Below the pieces are notes generated by a model. The model did no database searches, was not told the origin of the DNA, and worked only from the letters and a program-made list of their open reading frames with translations. Position numbers and translations under genes: made by a program. From NCBI RefSeq assembly GCF_900129215.1, contig NZ_FQUQ01000005.1, positions 558,001 through 622,000 on the forward strand: 64,000 bases of DNA. Reading direction: 5' to 3'. Origin of the DNA: Pedobacter caeni. Lineage in GTDB: Bacteria > Bacteroidota > Bacteroidia > Sphingobacteriales > Sphingobacteriaceae. Position 1 is the stretch's first letter. Each line of letters opens with the position of its first letter. Below, in pieces: positions 1 through 8,600 of this stretch.

Positions 1-1
1 A

Positions 2-1240
2 ATTGCGTTTCTCTGTGATGTAGATGACAGAAGAGCTGCGGGATCGGTGAAGAGATTCCCTAAAGCTAAATACTATAAAGATTACCGGCAGATGCTGGAT
101 AAAGAGGCTAAAAATATAGATGGCGTGGTGATCTCCACACCAGATCATACCCATGCGATGATTGCCATGGCAGCAATGCAGCTTGGTAAACATGTGTATG
201 TTCAAAAACCTTTAACCCATGATATTTTCGAAGCACGTAAGTTAACTGAAGCAGCCAATCGTTATAAGGTGGTTACCCAAATGGGAAACCAGGGTGCATC
301 GGGAGATGGAGTGAGAAAACTACAGGACTGGCTTGATGCCGGCCGCATTGGCAAAGTAGAAACGGTATATTGCTGGACGGATCGTCCGGTATGGCCTCAG
401 GGAATTTCCTGGCCAACTACAGGAGCTGCTGTTCCTGCGGAACTGGATTGGGACTTGTGGTTAGGTTGTGCGCCATTTAAGCCTTATATCGATAAAATGG
501 TTCCTTTTAACTGGAGAGGTTGGTGGGATTATGGTACGGGAGCGCTGGGCGATATGGGCTGCCACCTTGTAGAGCCGCCTTTTAGAATCCTGGGACTGGA
601 TACGCCAATCGATGTACAGTGCAGCGTTGGTAGCGTATATGTGGATGAATTTAAAAGAGGATATTTCCCTGAAAGTTGCCCTCCTTCAAGTCATGTGATC
701 ATGACCTTTGAAAAAACGAAAAAAACTAAAGGGAACCTGGAGATCCATTGGATGGATGGGGGGATTAAACCCGAACGTCCGGAAGAGCTCGAAGCCAATG
801 AGGCTTTTGGTTCAAATGGGGTCTTGTTTATTGGAACAAAAGGTAAAATGATGTGTGATACTTATGGCGCTAATCCAAGGTTATTGCCGTTATCGCGCAA
901 TGCGGAAGACCAGACCAAAGTGAAAACGCCCTTGGTAGAAGGTGGTGTTGATGGCCATTACAGACAATGGGCAGAAGCGGCAATTGCAGGTTATGGCAAG
1001 ATCAACCTGAGTTCGCCATTTGAAACCGCAGGTCCGCTTACAGAAACGCTGTTAATCGCAAACCTGGCGATCAGGGGAACGGATGTCAGAAGAACTAAAG
1101 CGGATGGCAATGGTTTTGACTATCCTGGAAGAGACATTAAATTACTTTGGGACAAGCAAAACCTGAGGGTAACTAACTTCGACGAGGTAAACCAGTTTGT
1201 GAAAAGAGAATACCGGCAGGGCTGGAGCCTTGGGGTATAA
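2..1240 (+). CDS. Gfo/Idh/MocA family oxidoreductase, 5' truncated by window edge
   Basis: This is an NAD(P)-dependent sugar or polyol oxidoreductase of the Gfo/Idh/MocA type. The frame is open from the second base of the window, and a DVDDRRA strand precedes the first possible internal start (GTG at 47), so the real start and the GxGxxG dinucleotide-binding loop lie outside. Visible parts are the end of the Rossmann fold with VVISTPDHTHA and the signature position reading QKP where EKP is usual, and then the substrate domain with GDMGCHLVEPP. Related Bacteroidota proteins often carry a Tat signal and act on carbohydrate derivatives in the periplasm; that cannot be tested here. The substrate is unknown. 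The family call is firm. Confidence 0.9.
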   Translation: MAFLCDVDDRRAAGSVKRFPKAKYYKDYRQMLDKEAKNIDGVVISTPDHTHAMIAMAAMQLGKHVYVQKPLTHDIFEARKLTEAANRYKVVTQMGNQGASGDGVRKLQDWLDAGRIGKVETVYCWTDRPVWPQGISWPTTGAAVPAELDWDLWLGCAPFKPYIDKMVPFNWRGWWDYGTGALGDMGCHLVEPPFRILGLDTPIDVQCSVGSVYVDEFKRGYFPESCPPSSHVIMTFEKTKKTKGNLEIHWMDGGIKPERPEELEANEAFGSNGVLFIGTKGKMMCDTYGANPRLLPLSRNAEDQTKVKTPLVEGGVDGHYRQWAEAAIAGYGKINLSSPFETAGPLTETLLIANLAIRGTDVRRTKADGNGFDYPGRDIKLLWDKQNLRVTNFDEVNQFVKREYRQGWSLGV

Positions 1241-1284
1241 ATGAGACCTTTAGGGGATACTTAACACCCTTGATAAATGATATA

Positions 1285-1367
1285 ATGAGGAGGCGGATAT
1301 CTTTTTCCGGTGCGATGATCAGATCCAGGATCGGTTTAGCATGGGATGAAGATATCCGCTTTCTCAT
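1285..1367. repeat. Long imperfect hairpin downstream of the oxidoreductase
   Basis: Arms GCGGATATCTT (1293-1303) and AAGATATCCGC (1349-1359) are perfectly complementary. They are extended outward by ATGAG (1285-1289) and CTCAT (1363-1367), around a loop of about 45 nt. The element sits just after the oxidoreductase stop. There is no clear U-run, so it could be an RNA 3'-end structure, a REP-like palindrome or a remnant of a small mobile repeat. No second copy was noticed in the window. Confidence 0.45.
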
Positions 1368-1457
1368 GATCAGCTATTTGTTGTTTTGTAAAAACGGATA
1401 AATCATCATTAAATATTAAATTACTCGTTAAACAGGAAACACTCATTAAACACGTTG

Positions 1458-1757
1458 ATGGATTTAATAGAAGAATTAATGAATGCTACGGATCTTCATT
1501 TCGCTAAAGATGGGGAAGGAAACGAATTTGGTCTCAGGATCTGGGGAAGAGGAGAACACCTGTTTTTCAAAGAAAACAATAGGGGCTTAATCTGCTCAAT
1601 TGATGCAGTCCACAGTGTTATTTATACTAAAAGTATTAAGGTCTGGGACAATACCGGAGAAAAAATAGGTAAAAAAGAAAGACTCAGAATTTCCAGGCTT
1701 ATTGAGCAGTATTATAAGGCTTTTTATAATATTGAGGTGGTTTTAGATGGAATTTAG
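1458..1757 (+). CDS. Hypothetical protein, 99 aa
   Basis: I do not recognise this family. The ATG at 1458 is preferred over a TTG one codon earlier. The protein is small, acidic at the N-terminus and has no signal peptide or membrane segment. Its composition (a two-strand start EFGLRIWGRGEHLFF, then a helix ISRLIEQYYKAFYN) suggests a compact alpha/beta cytoplasmic protein. It lies alone between the hairpin and a convergent Dabb gene, with only 5 nt between the two stops. Reality of the gene rests on length, a clean start and Bacteroidota-like codon use. Confidence 0.6.
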   Translation: MDLIEELMNATDLHFAKDGEGNEFGLRIWGRGEHLFFKENNRGLICSIDAVHSVIYTKSIKVWDNTGEKIGKKERLRISRLIEQYYKAFYNIEVVLDGI

Positions 1758-1762
1758 TGTGG

Positions 1763-2170
1763 TCAGGCCTCCAAGATGTCGTAAACCAATACTTTGCTCC
1801 ACAGATGGCTGCAGTTTTTTATAAATTCCAGATGGATAGGGTGCGTCTGATAGGTGGCTTGTCCTTCAAGGTCATTAAAGAACAACAATTCTGATACGCT
1901 CCAGCTGCTGTCTATCACCTCACGTTTTTCCGTGCTGGCCACCACACCTACATGAATGTCCTGAACAGTTTCTATCTTTTTTAAAGTTTTTATGCCCTTG
2001 ATCAATTGATCACGATCAGTTTGGGAATCGGGGTTTTTTAGCCAGAAGAATACATGGTGTACCACCGGATAAGGTTTGTTTTTATCTGACAATGGCATCG
2101 CGGATACGGCAGTTCCAGCTGCAATTAATGCGGCTGTTCCAAGAAACTTTCTTCGGCTGGGCTTTTTCAT
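1763..2170 (-). CDS. Tat-exported Dabb (stress-responsive A/B barrel) protein
   Basis: This is a dimeric alpha/beta-barrel protein of the Dabb family (about 100-residue domain), here with an N-terminal Tat-type signal: SRRKFLGTAALIAAGTAVSA gives the twin arginine and hydrophobic core. The Dabb signature region VHHVFFWLKNP follows at about residue 38, and the domain ends near YDILEA. The ATG at 2170 is chosen over an upstream GTG because it places the signal directly at the N-terminus. Family members are of varied or unknown function; Tat export implies that folding, or a cofactor, is completed in the cytoplasm. Exact role unknown. Confidence 0.85.
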   Translation of the reverse strand: MKKPSRRKFLGTAALIAAGTAVSAMPLSDKNKPYPVVHHVFFWLKNPDSQTDRDQLIKGIKTLKKIETVQDIHVGVVASTEKREVIDSSWSVSELLFFNDLEGQATYQTHPIHLEFIKNCSHLWSKVLVYDILEA

Positions 2171-2516
2171 GAACACAAATTAGAAAAAAGGAGCGAGCTG
2201 TCCAAGGTATTTTTCTTATGGTCTGTTTTTGTAATTGAGTGTATCTAATAAATGGCAGATTAACTTGGCAAGGATATTTATTGCAAATCAATTAAAGTAG
2301 CTGTTGCGTGGTTGCTAAAGTTCCGGGTGATGTATTTGTCGGAAAATTATTTTTTGTAAAATATGCCGATTTCAGGCATTGACGTATATTTTCTGTATAT
2401 TTTTTATTAATATTATAATAATTTATCGTTTTTGTCGGCGATTGGAATGATTGTTGGGCTGGAGAATTACAGCTGTCTTATGACAATTGTCTGTAAAACA
2501 GTAATTAACGATCATC
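2171..2516. other. Intergenic region upstream of vgrG
   Basis: These 346 bases separate the divergent Dabb gene from vgrG and must carry both promoters. The right half is very A+T-rich and contains a tandem TATATTTTCTGTATATTTT stretch near 2391-2405, but I could not fit a full TTG-N19-TAnnTTTG promoter. No coding potential, RNA gene or clear operator was seen. Confidence 0.5.
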
Positions 2517-4313
2517 ATGGGAAACAACTTAACTAAGGAAATCAGTATAGGTGATAAACCTATATTACATTTCAGCTCTTTTACGCTTCAACAGCGCTTT
2601 AATGCACATCATTATTTTGAATTGAGATTTAAACACGATCAGATGGGAGAACCCGGATTGATCAGTTTGGATTCCAGCCGGGATTTTGTAGGACAAACCC
2701 TCACGGCATCATTTGGATACGAGGACTCAAAGATGCAGCGCTTTTCGGGGATGGTAACCAAAGTAGAGCTGGCTCAGAGCAATGGATACCATGGTGTTTT
2801 GATCGTTAGCGGGTACAGTCCGACTATTTTAATAGACAGGGGACCAGATTTGGGTTCTTACCTGGATAAAGATTTGAACTCCATCGTAAAACTGGCCACT
2901 AAAGATACTCCGGCCAACGACCTGAGGATCGTGGCAAATGCCTCCCGAAGCAGCTCCATCGACTATGTGATTCAGTACAGGGAGAGTGATTTCGATTTTC
3001 TAAACCGCTTGAGCGGAGAATACCATGAATGGTTTTACTATGATGGCGAGAACCTCAACTTCGGAAAACCTGATGAACAGAAAGAGGTGGCTTTGTTTTA
3101 CGGAAGAGATGTTCAAAGTCTGCAGTATGCGATGGAAGTGGCTCCGATAAAAAATAAACGTTTTGCTTATAACCCGAAACAGGATCAGATGCTGGAAAGC
3201 GAAAGCACAGGAAAGGCCAATGGAAGGCCCGATCTGGTTCATGCGATCAATGCTTCCAATTCGATGTATAGCAAGACCTTCAATCAGCCCTCACTGATCC
3301 GTGTAGATAATGGAAGTGACATCAAATCGCTGGTAGATAACGAGGAAAAAGCAAATGTGAGTGGATTACTGAAAATAAATGCGAATGGCGACAATCCTGA
3401 GGTCGGGATTGGCAGCATCGCTGAGGTCAGTATGAGTTTAAAGGAAGAGACTGCTTTCTCTACCCAAAGTCTGGGAAAATTTCTGATTACTTCGGTATAT
3501 CATTTTATAGATGAACGCGGTCATTACAACAATACTTTTGAAGGAATTGTATCGACTACGGAACGTATTGCTTTTAAAGGTTTTGAGCGCCCGAATCCGG
3601 ATATGCAGCTTGCAGATGTGGTAGACAACAATGATCCGCAAGGACAGGGCCGGATTAAGGTGAAGTTTAAATGGCAATGTCAGACGAACGATGATACGGA
3701 ATGGTTAAGGGTGGTTACACCTGATGCAGGGACAAGTGATAAAGTAAGTAAGAACAGGGGATTTGTGTTTATTCCGGAAATTGGCGACCAGGTAGTGGTG
3801 GCTTTTGAGGAAGGTAATATTGCCCGTCCGCTGGTGATGGGAAGTGTATTCCATGGCAAAAGTGGAAGCGGTGGCAGCAGCAGTAACAACAGCAAAAGCC
3901 TGACTTCAAAAAGTGGGCATACGGTTCAGCTGGATGATGCAGGTGGGATTACGGTAAAAGATAAAGATGAAAACGTGTTGTTTTTAGATGGTGCCGGAAA
4001 TGCAAAAATGAATACTAAAGAAACGATCCTGATAGAATGCGGTGAGAGCAGTATCAAACTGAGCAAGAACGGTGACATCGTGATTAAAGGAAAGAAAATC
4101 ATTACCGACGGTGAAGATATTGCTGTAAGAGGTTCGACAAAGGTGGAAGTTGCCAGTAAGACCGTGGGAATAAACGGAACCGATGCCCTGACCCTGAAAA
4201 CTAAAGACCTAAAATCTGATGCTACAAATGCGATTTTAAATGCCACGACGATGAAGATCGATGGTAGCCTTGAAGTTGGCGTAACGGGTGGAATTATTAA
4301 GTTAAACTCCTAG
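2517..4313 (+). CDS. vgrG: Type VI secretion VgrG spike protein
   Basis: VgrG forms the trimeric spike tip of the type VI secretion needle and carries effectors. The first 350 residues correspond to the gp27-like hub, including ESDFDFLNRLSGEYHEWFYY. The gp5-like OB-fold follows with DPQGQGRIKVKFKW and PEIGDQVVVAFEEGN near residues 370-440. A Gly/Ser/Asn-rich linker then leads to a repetitive beta-helix (GHTVQLDDAGGITVKD and similar strands) to the end. Length of 598 aa is typical for Bacteroidota VgrG. It heads an apparent operon with the next two genes (gaps of 3 and 9 nt). No other T6SS structural gene is in the window, so this is an effector island rather than the core cluster. Confidence 0.93.
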   Translation: MGNNLTKEISIGDKPILHFSSFTLQQRFNAHHYFELRFKHDQMGEPGLISLDSSRDFVGQTLTASFGYEDSKMQRFSGMVTKVELAQSNGYHGVLIVSGYSPTILIDRGPDLGSYLDKDLNSIVKLATKDTPANDLRIVANASRSSSIDYVIQYRESDFDFLNRLSGEYHEWFYYDGENLNFGKPDEQKEVALFYGRDVQSLQYAMEVAPIKNKRFAYNPKQDQMLESESTGKANGRPDLVHAINASNSMYSKTFNQPSLIRVDNGSDIKSLVDNEEKANVSGLLKINANGDNPEVGIGSIAEVSMSLKEETAFSTQSLGKFLITSVYHFIDERGHYNNTFEGIVSTTERIAFKGFERPNPDMQLADVVDNNDPQGQGRIKVKFKWQCQTNDDTEWLRVVTPDAGTSDKVSKNRGFVFIPEIGDQVVVAFEEGNIARPLVMGSVFHGKSGSGGSSSNNSKSLTSKSGHTVQLDDAGGITVKDKDENVLFLDGAGNAKMNTKETILIECGESSIKLSKNGDIVIKGKKIITDGEDIAVRGSTKVEVASKTVGINGTDALTLKTKDLKSDATNAILNATTMKIDGSLEVGVTGGIIKLNS

Positions 4314-4316
4314 GTT

Positions 4317-5687
4317 ATGTCAGAATCCGCATCAATAGCTCAGGAATTTTATAAAATTCGTGAGTACTGGCGTAGCATAGATCAGCAACCGGGATGGAAA
4401 CTGATGATATGGGTTGCTGAGTATCAGGACGTAGATGTCCTGGATAAATTCATGGAAACAGAACGTTCTCCGGTGGGTGTCTTTGACGATATATTCTTTC
4501 GTTTTGACACGATCTATTCCGGAGACGATAAAGAGTTTGTAAAAGACCTCTGGCAGGAATTCCGCGCCTGGTTTATGCCTGCTCCGCAAGAAAAACACGA
4601 CATTATTAAAGCTTTAAAAAACGATGATCTTCTGTTGGAAGATTATACGCCTCCAGAGGGAATAGAGGAGAGCATCGATCGCCTTTGGCTGGAAATGCTG
4701 GCCTTCAAAAAATGTATTAAGGACCTGGAGAAAACCAATTTCTGTATTTATTTCCCACCAAGCTTGCCCACTGGGCCGAAGATGGGGGGATGGTTCAATG
4801 CGATTTTGGGTAAGCTTCCAAAAGGGATCAGGCTGGCCACGATAGATTATGCGCAAAGCAGAAAGGTTGACCTTGCCACAAAAGCGACAAGTGGTAAAGT
4901 GAAGGAGTTGTTTCCTAAGCTGAACATGCTTGCCGCGATCAGTAACGAGATGGATAAAGGAAGTGGCAATTCTGATACGACAAGTATCGATGCCCGTTTT
5001 ACCAAACAGATTCGTGTGGTGATGGATGTGACGCTTAAAAAAGACAGCGATCTGCTGGGTAAAGAAGTAGAAAAACTTTTTGTATTGTCAAGACAGATGG
5101 GAGGAGAGTCTCATGTGCTTTCCGGATATATGGTTGCCGCTCAGGCCTATTACATGATTGTGGATTTTAAAACAAGTGAGGGTTATGCTGATGAGGCGGT
5201 AAACCGCGCTGCGGTGCTGATGGAAAAGGACAAGTCTATGGGGTATAACCTATGGAAAACCTGTGTCATGCAGAAGGGAGCAATCTTAGTTGCCCAAAAG
5301 AAAAGGAAAGAAGGAATTGTACTTTATGATGGTTTGGCAGTTACCGCTGCGGCTCATGAAGACCCCTACACTGCTATGGAAGGTAACCGCTTTAGCGGAC
5401 AGCTGTATTATGAGCTGGACAAATTACCCCTTGCTTTTGAAACTCTATTACTGGGATTGGTTTGTGGGAGCTATCTGGACAAAGAAATGATCCGTCAATC
5501 CAGCTTTATGCAGATTGCTGCGCTGGCTTTGTATATCGGGAAACAGATCAAAAGCAAGAAAGAGTTGCTGGTGTTGGAAGAGCAGTTGGCTTTATGGATT
5601 GGAGACGACTGGCAGGAATTACTGCAGTCGGACGGGATGGAAAAAGCAACGGTCAGAAGAAAAAAAACATTATTTGAAACCACATAA
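4317..5687 (+). CDS. VgrG-Rhs linked helical protein, candidate effector adaptor
   Basis: I do not recognise the family by sequence. The 456-residue protein has no signal or membrane segment. Its N-terminal half is rich in aromatic and acidic residues (WRSIDQQPGWKLMIWVAEYQ). Its C-terminal half (about 250-430) is a run of paired amphipathic helices with TPR-like character, for example SGYMVAAQAYYMIVDFKTSE. It begins 3 nt after vgrG and ends 9 nt before the Rhs gene. In other T6SS loci the gene between VgrG and a PAAR-Rhs effector is commonly a loading chaperone/adaptor (for example DUF4123 or DUF1795 proteins). I infer the same role here from position only; it does not look like those families. 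Confidence 0.7.
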   Translation: MSESASIAQEFYKIREYWRSIDQQPGWKLMIWVAEYQDVDVLDKFMETERSPVGVFDDIFFRFDTIYSGDDKEFVKDLWQEFRAWFMPAPQEKHDIIKALKNDDLLLEDYTPPEGIEESIDRLWLEMLAFKKCIKDLEKTNFCIYFPPSLPTGPKMGGWFNAILGKLPKGIRLATIDYAQSRKVDLATKATSGKVKELFPKLNMLAAISNEMDKGSGNSDTTSIDARFTKQIRVVMDVTLKKDSDLLGKEVEKLFVLSRQMGGESHVLSGYMVAAQAYYMIVDFKTSEGYADEAVNRAAVLMEKDKSMGYNLWKTCVMQKGAILVAQKKRKEGIVLYDGLAVTAAAHEDPYTAMEGNRFSGQLYYELDKLPLAFETLLLGLVCGSYLDKEMIRQSSFMQIAALALYIGKQIKSKKELLVLEEQLALWIGDDWQELLQSDGMEKATVRRKKTLFETT

Positions 5688-5696
5688 ACTAGTATC

Positions 5697-8600
5697 ATGG
5701 CAGTAGCATCGAAGGGGTTTGGGGACTTGTTTGCAGAGAAAAAAAGTGAGCTTGATAATTTTCAGAAAAAGCTGGCGAGTATTATTCCCGCATTTCCGGG
5801 GATGCCTTCGGCAAAGTTTTTTGATCTGGGGATAGGAATTGATGCCCATCCAACCCTATTTCCACCGAGTCCGTTATTACCCGTACCGCATATTGGGATG
5901 GTGTTTGATATTATGGGGATGATCATGGCTGCGATTGCAACGGCCCTTCCTGTGCCTCCGGCTCCGCCGGAACCGGAAGGGGATGAACCGCCTCCACCAG
6001 CGCCGGTTACATTGGCGAGCGTGGCAACGGCGATTGTAAATTCCATGAAGCCATCGGTACAGGTTCATGGCAGATGGATTTCAAATGCGGGGACAAGTAT
6101 ACAGCATTTACCAGGGGTTATTTTACATGCGTTACCTTCGGTATCGCCCATGGCCTCTTCAGAGATGTTTATGGGAAGCTCTACCGTATTGGCAGATTCC
6201 AGTCCTTTTTCCAGTCAGTTTCATCCGGCATTGTCTTGTAATCTGGTGGGAATGCCGGCACCGGTCAGGATGACCAAACCGAAAGCAAAGGTTTCTTTGA
6301 TGTTGCCGACTTCGTTATTGTCTATTCTTACCTCTGGCGGGAAACCGGTATTGGTAGGAGGGCCTCCAACGATAGACCTTTTTCAATTGATGTTTAAGCT
6401 TGGGTTGAAGGGGCTGGGGAAATTATGGAAAAAGGGAGGGAAAGGCGTTCAGAAACTCGTAAATAAAGTCAAAAAGAAAAACCCAAAGTTGGGCAAGATT
6501 ATGCAAAAAGCCAAGTGCAGGCTTTTTGGTGAACCAGTGGATGCAGCTACAGGCAGAGTATATGCCAATAATATGGATTTTGATTTAGCGGGCCCGATTC
6601 CTTTGGTTTGGGAACGTACGTATTATAGTAATGCGGAGGTTGAAGGATCTCTGGGATACAACTGGCACCATAGTTACCATATCGGAATCTATGATATGGA
6701 AGATGGGTTCTTTACTTTACGGATGGGTGATGGCCGGGAAACGGCTTTGCCTAAACTTGATATTGGTGATACTTTCTTTGCACGTACAGAACAACTTCGA
6801 TGGTCTAATACGGAGGAGGGATATTGTTTACAGGATAGCAGCGGACTTTACTATTATTTTAATTCGCCGAAGAACAGGGAAGGTTTCAGAATGGTCTCGC
6901 GCATAGTGGATAACCTTGATCATCAGATCAGGTTTAGTTATGATAACCGTGGAGATCTGAGCAGGATCATAGATAGCGGAGAGCGGACCATCCAGGTGGA
7001 TACCAATCAAAAAGGATATGTGACCAGGGTATATACTCATCATAATGGTGAAGAGGTTAACCTGGTAAGTTATGGTTACGATGAGCTGGGGAATATGAAC
7101 CAGACGAGTGATGCTTTAGGTAATACGAAACACTTCCTGTACAACGGACATTTGTTGATACAATTGACTGGTCCTACAGGAATGAGTTTTTACTGGGAAT
7201 ATGAAGGAAGCGGGGATGATGCGCGTTGTATTCATACCTGGGGAGATGGTGGGATCCTGGAATACTGGACGCGATATGAACCTGGAAAAACGACGGCTAC
7301 AGATAGTCTTGGACATAGTACCACTTATCTCTATGATGAAGATCATCTGATCTATCAGGTCATTGATGCAAAAGGAGGGGTAACCCATCAGCATTATAAT
7401 GATGTTCAGGAACTGGAACTGGTGGTAGATCCGGAGGGAAATAGCACTAAAATGAGCTATAATGAAGATGGCCTTTTAGTAAAATATACAAATGGAAACG
7501 GGGAGAATACGAATTATACTTATAGTCCGAATGGATTGTTGGAACAGGTACGAAGTCCGGAAGGAGCACAAGTAGAGTGGGGATATGATGAAAAGGATCG
7601 CTTGGTTTCCAAAAAGAATGTAGACGGAACTGTTTTAACTTATCACTATAGTGATCAGGAGCTGACCGGCATTGTTGATCAGGAAGGGAATGAATATTCT
7701 TTCCTCTATGATTTGTCGCACAATCTTACGCAGTTGCGCCTGCCAAATGATGCAGTGCAGCGTTGGATGTATGATGACCTGGGAAGATTAATAGAAGAGA
7801 TTGATTCAAAAGGATACTGGAGAAAATATACCTACGATGCAGCAGATCATTTGATCAGTTTGGCTGAAGCCAATGGGAATGTCCATAGTTTCAGTTATGA
7901 CGGGATGGGTAATATGATCCGGGCATTTGATGGTAAGAGAGAGGTGGACTTTAGTTATGGCGCTTTAGGTACGCTTCTTTCCCGTAGACAGGAAGACCGT
8001 AAAGTCAGTTTTCACTACGATACAGAGCTTCAGCTGAAAGGAATTACGAATGAGGGGGACGAAGCCTATCGATTTGCTTTAGATCCATTAGGAGACGTGG
8101 TTGGAGAGTGGGGCTTTGATGGGTTGCAGAAACGGTATGAACGTGATGCGGTAGGAAGAGTCCGTAAGGTTTTACGTCCGGCAGAACGCTGGACCACTTA
8201 TCAATATGATAGTGTTGGCAGTGTGGTTAAAGAAGACCATAGCGATGGAACCGGTGCGGCTTATGGATATACTAAGGATGGACTGCTGAAAGAAGCATTG
8301 AATGACCAGTCGCACATCTTTTTGAAGAGAGACAGGGCAGGGAGAATTGTTGAACAACAACAAGGGCAACACCAGATTACCCGGAGTTATGATGAACAGG
8401 GGAATTGTGAACATATTGGAAGTAGCTTAGGTGCTTCTATTGCTTTGCAGCATGATAAAATGGGGTATTTAACGGGAGTTGAGGCTCTGGGGAGTACAGA
8501 AGATAAAAATGCCTGGAGTGCAAGCTGGAAGCGTGATAAGGAAGGATTGGAGCTGCAACAGGTGATGAGTGGTGGGGTATCACAATTTACGGAACGTGAT

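Noticed and set aside
5762..6046. Long minus-strand open frame opposite the Pro/Gly-rich start of the Rhs gene
   Set aside because: It is a shadow of the proline-rich coding strand; no start context, no plausible protein composition and it is inside a clear gene.
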